Source: Candidatus Brevibacterium intestinigallinarum (lineage in GTDB: Bacteria; Actinomycetota; Actinomycetes; Actinomycetales; Brevibacteriaceae). From it: a stretch of 22,786 bases of DNA. The position numbers and the translations under genes are program-made. Within the stretch, counting starts at the first letter, position 1, and each line of letters begins with the position of its first letter. A model generated the notes under the pieces. The model was not told the origin of the DNA. It worked only from the letters and a program-made list of their open reading frames with translations, and did not search any database. Of this stretch, positions 20,921 to 22,786 are shown piece after piece. The stretch spans positions 1-22,786 of the forward strand of contig DWZY01000225.1 in the NCBI GenBank assembly GCA_019117325.1, in the 5' to 3' direction.

Positions 20921-21553
20921 ATGGCTCGTGTGCTTCGTCGCCTCGCCGCAGTCAGCGCGTCCGCGCTGCTCCTCACGGGCTGCTCCCTCTTCGAGCGCGA
21001 GCCCAGTGAGCCCACGGTCGTCGAGTCGGAGGAGCCGGCGGTCGTCGATGAGGTGGCCGCCCTCATGGAGCCGCTGCTGGGCGATGAGGAGTCGCTGCCC
21101 TCGTCGGAGGACGTGTTCGAGGTTCTCCTGGACGCGGGCTACTCCGAGGACCAGATCGAGGCGACCCAGGATTCCACCCCGCTGGACACGGGTGTGTCCT
21201 CGAAGATGTTCGGTGTCCTCGTCGATGAGGGCTGCGTCGTCGGGGAGATCCGCGAGGGCGAGGTGATGGCCCGCCTCATGCCGCCGTCCGAGTCGACGGG
21301 CACGTGCCTGTTCGGCGCGGTCGACCGGCCGGAGGGAGCACCGGAGCCCAGCGGCGAGCCTCGCAGTGACGACGATGACGACAACGGCGCGGGGCACATC
21401 CCGGGCGAGGACTTCTCGCGGCAGGACGAGGGAGACGACGAGTCCGGCGACTCCGGATCGGGCGACACCGGTTCCGGCGCGGAGGGCGACGGCGGCGACT
21501 CGGGCTCAGGCGACTCCGGTGACTCCGGCGATGCGGGGCTGGGCGGCAACTGA
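20921..21553 (+). CDS. Secreted lipoprotein (possibly DUF6993 type) with low-complexity tail
   Basis: 210 residues. The signal peptide MARVLRRLAAVSASALLLTGC has a lipobox with LTGC, so Cys21 should be lipidated and the protein held outside the membrane. The globular part (about 40-145) contains LLDAGYSEDQIEATQDSTPLDTG, VLVDEGCVVGEI and GTCLFGAV, with two cysteines that could form a disulfide. This pattern resembles the actinobacterial DUF6993 lipoproteins as I remember them. The C-terminal ~60 residues are Ser/Gly/Asp-rich, probably a flexible spacer. ATG 20921 is preceded by GGAAGGA at about 20909-20915; an ATG-like in-frame start further upstream is rejected because it would bury the signal peptide. 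Function is unknown. Confidence 0.82.
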   Translation: MARVLRRLAAVSASALLLTGCSLFEREPSEPTVVESEEPAVVDEVAALMEPLLGDEESLPSSEDVFEVLLDAGYSEDQIEATQDSTPLDTGVSSKMFGVLVDEGCVVGEIREGEVMARLMPPSESTGTCLFGAVDRPEGAPEPSGEPRSDDDDDNGAGHIPGEDFSRQDEGDDESGDSGSGDTGSGAEGDGGDSGSGDSGDSGDAGLGGN

Positions 21554-21591
21554 ACCGTTCACGCGGATGCGATGCGAGTCGCGTCCACGGT
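21554..21591 (+). terminator. Hairpin directly after the lipoprotein stop codon
   Basis: GGATGCGA (21565-21572) and TCGCGTCC (21579-21586) pair with one G-U around TGCGAG. ACCGT (21554-21558) and ACGGT (21587-21591) can close the outside across a six-base bulge. It starts right after the TGA and is followed by the ettA promoter region, so it is a likely terminator. Confidence 0.5.
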
Positions 21592-21625
21592 GCGCGGTGC
21601 TGAATGGTCCGAGACCGTCCGGCGC

Positions 21626-21633
21626 TATAGGCT
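21626..21633 (+). promoter_or_regulatory. Candidate -10 box of ettA
   Basis: TATAGG (21626-21631) or TAGGCT (21628-21633), nine bases before ATG 21643 if the second is used, suggesting a very short leader. GGTGG at 21633-21637 could act as a weak ribosome binding site. The -35 is not clear. Confidence 0.4.
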
Positions 21634-21642
21634 GGTGGCACT

Positions 21643-22786
21643 ATGGCAGAGTTCATTTACACCATGCACAAGGCGCGCAAGGCGCACGGTGACAAGGTCA
21701 TCCTCGACGATGTGTCGATGTCGTTCTATCCCGGAGCGAAGATCGGCATGGTCGGCCCCAACGGCGCCGGCAAGTCCACCATCCTCAAGATCATGGCGGG
21801 CATCGATCAGCCCTCCAACGGCGAAGCCCGCCTGAGCCCCGGCTACACCGTGGGCATCCTCCTCCAGGAGCCCCCGCTCAACGAGGAGAAGACGGTCCGC
21901 GGCAACGTGGAGGAGGCCGTCGCAGACATCAAGGGCAAGCTGGACCGCTTCAACGAGATCTCCGAGGAGATGTCGAGCCCCGATGCGGACTTCGACGCCC
22001 TCATGGAGGAGATGGGCAAGCTCCAGGAGGCGATCGACAACGCGGACGCCTGGGACCTGGACTCGCAGCTGGAGCAGGCGATGGACGCACTGCGCTGCCC
22101 TCCCGGCGACATGGAGGTGACGCACCTCTCCGGCGGTGAGCGCCGTCGCGTCGCACTGTGCAAGCTGTTGCTGGAGAAGCCCGACCTGCTCCTCCTCGAC
22201 GAGCCCACGAACCACCTGGACGCGGAGTCGGTGCTGTGGCTGGAGCAGCACCTGTCCTCCTACCCCGGCGCCGTCATCGCCATCACCCACGATCGCTACT
22301 TCCTGGACCACGTGGCGGAGTGGATCGCTGAGGTCGACCGCGGTCACCTCTACCCCTATGAGGGCAACTACTCGACCTACCTGGAGAAGAAGCAGGAGCG
22401 CCTCCAGGTGCAGGGCAAGAAGGACCAGAAGCTGCAGAAGCGCCTCAAGGAGGAGCTCGAGTGGGTCCGGTCGAACGCCAAGGCCCGGCAGACGAAGTCG
22501 AAGGCCCGTCTGGCCCGGTACGAGGAGATGGCCGCTGAGGCGGAGAAGACGAGGAAGCTCGACTTCGAGGAGATCCAGATCCCGCCGGGTCCTCGTCTGG
22601 GCACCCAGGTGATCGAGGCAGAGAACCTCCAGAAGGGCTTCGACGGCCGGACGCTCATCGACGGCCTGTCGTTCTCGCTGCCGCCCAACGGCATCGTGGG
22701 CGTCATCGGCCCCAACGGCGTCGGCAAGTCGACCCTCTTCAAGACGATCGTGGGACTCGAGGAGCTGGACGGCGGCAGCCTCAAGA
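21643..22786 (+). CDS. ettA: Energy-dependent translational throttle protein EttA, 5' part
   Basis: The first 381 residues of an ABC-F ATPase; the gene runs past the window end. EttA binds the ribosomal E site and couples ATP level to entry into elongation. The first ATPase domain has Walker A GPNGAGKS (38-45), signature LSGGE (162-166), Walker B LLLLDEPTNHLD with Asp186-Glu187, and the switch histidine in ITHDRYFLD. An arm of acidic helices follows the first Q-loop, and the linker YEGNYSTYLEKKQERL to KARLARYEE is the P-site tRNA interaction motif. The second Walker A GPNGVGKS begins at 356. There are no membrane helices, so this is not a transporter. ATG 21643 fits the family start MAEFIYTM. 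Confidence 0.95.
   Translation, partial: MAEFIYTMHKARKAHGDKVILDDVSMSFYPGAKIGMVGPNGAGKSTILKIMAGIDQPSNGEARLSPGYTVGILLQEPPLNEEKTVRGNVEEAVADIKGKLDRFNEISEEMSSPDADFDALMEEMGKLQEAIDNADAWDLDSQLEQAMDALRCPPGDMEVTHLSGGERRRVALCKLLLEKPDLLLLDEPTNHLDAESVLWLEQHLSSYPGAVIAITHDRYFLDHVAEWIAEVDRGHLYPYEGNYSTYLEKKQERLQVQGKKDQKLQKRLKEELEWVRSNAKARQTKSKARLARYEEMAAEAEKTRKLDFEEIQIPPGPRLGTQVIEAENLQKGFDGRTLIDGLSFSLPPNGIVGVIGPNGVGKSTLFKTIVGLEELDGGSLK

Noticed and set aside
18335..21397. A 1020-codon open frame on the minus strand across the GTPase pair, ssb and lipoprotein genes
   Set aside because: It is antisense to four well-supported genes, has the Arg/His/Gln/Asp/Val-rich composition of GC-rich shadow frames and shows no family motif.
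21643..22786. EttA as an ABC transporter ATPase or antibiotic-resistance ABC-F
   Set aside because: Domain order, linker motif and the start match EttA; no permease gene is nearby, and resistance ABC-F proteins have a different, longer linker.

Overview
The window is a high-GC, densely packed stretch of actinobacterial chromosome made almost entirely of core genes. The lineage follows from NucS (the actinobacterial/archaeal mismatch endonuclease), a MurA with aspartate in place of the active-site cysteine, a DUF2550-type protein between the ATP synthase genes and murA, a DivIVA-like coiled-coil protein and several apparently leaderless promoters. The content looks most like the order Micrococcales or a close relative, but genus cannot be fixed by eye. 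No insertion sequence, prophage, CRISPR array, toxin-antitoxin pair or compositional island is visible, and no gene-free stretch exceeds 300 bases.

Left third (1-11029, all + strand): the 3' end of a Sua5/TsaC tRNA-modification gene, a WecA/TagO-type polyprenyl-phosphate sugar-1-phosphate transferase, a small AtpI-like membrane protein, then the complete F-type ATP synthase operon atpB-E-F-H-A-G-D-C, a DUF2550-type membrane protein and murA. The AtpI-like gene is followed by a promoter candidate and a structured leader of roughly 190 nt before atpB. This leader, the apparent CTG start of atpB and two hairpins between atpH and atpA are the main regulatory features seen.

Middle (11030-16551): a bidirectional terminator separates murA from the convergent nucS. 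nucS is divergent from a small Cys/His-rich putative zinc protein. A 532-residue DivIVA/Scy-like coiled-coil protein on the minus strand is divergent from an acetyl-CoA acetyltransferase, which is followed by a thiamine-binding MTH1187-type protein. A very strong hairpin, tRNA-Arg(TCT), a minus-strand rhodanese and a small CGCGxC protein follow; the last two are divergent and both look leaderless.

Right third (16680-22786, all + strand): two overlapping membrane-associated GTPases resembling bacterial dynamin-like pairs, a single-stranded DNA-binding protein outside the usual rpsF-rpsR context, a secreted lipoprotein with a low-complexity Ser/Gly/Asp tail, and the 5' part of ettA (ribosome-associated ABC-F ATPase), cut by the window end.

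Functionally the window joins energy generation (F1Fo), envelope precursor synthesis (WecA, MurA), genome maintenance (NucS, SSB), cell-pole or membrane architecture (DivIVA-like, dynamin-like pair) and translation (Sua5, tRNA-Arg, EttA). The least characterised part, and the best candidate for unreported biology, is the dynamin-like GTPase pair with its SSB/lipoprotein neighbours, together with the ATP synthase leader RNA. I found no clear evidence of a wholly new system.
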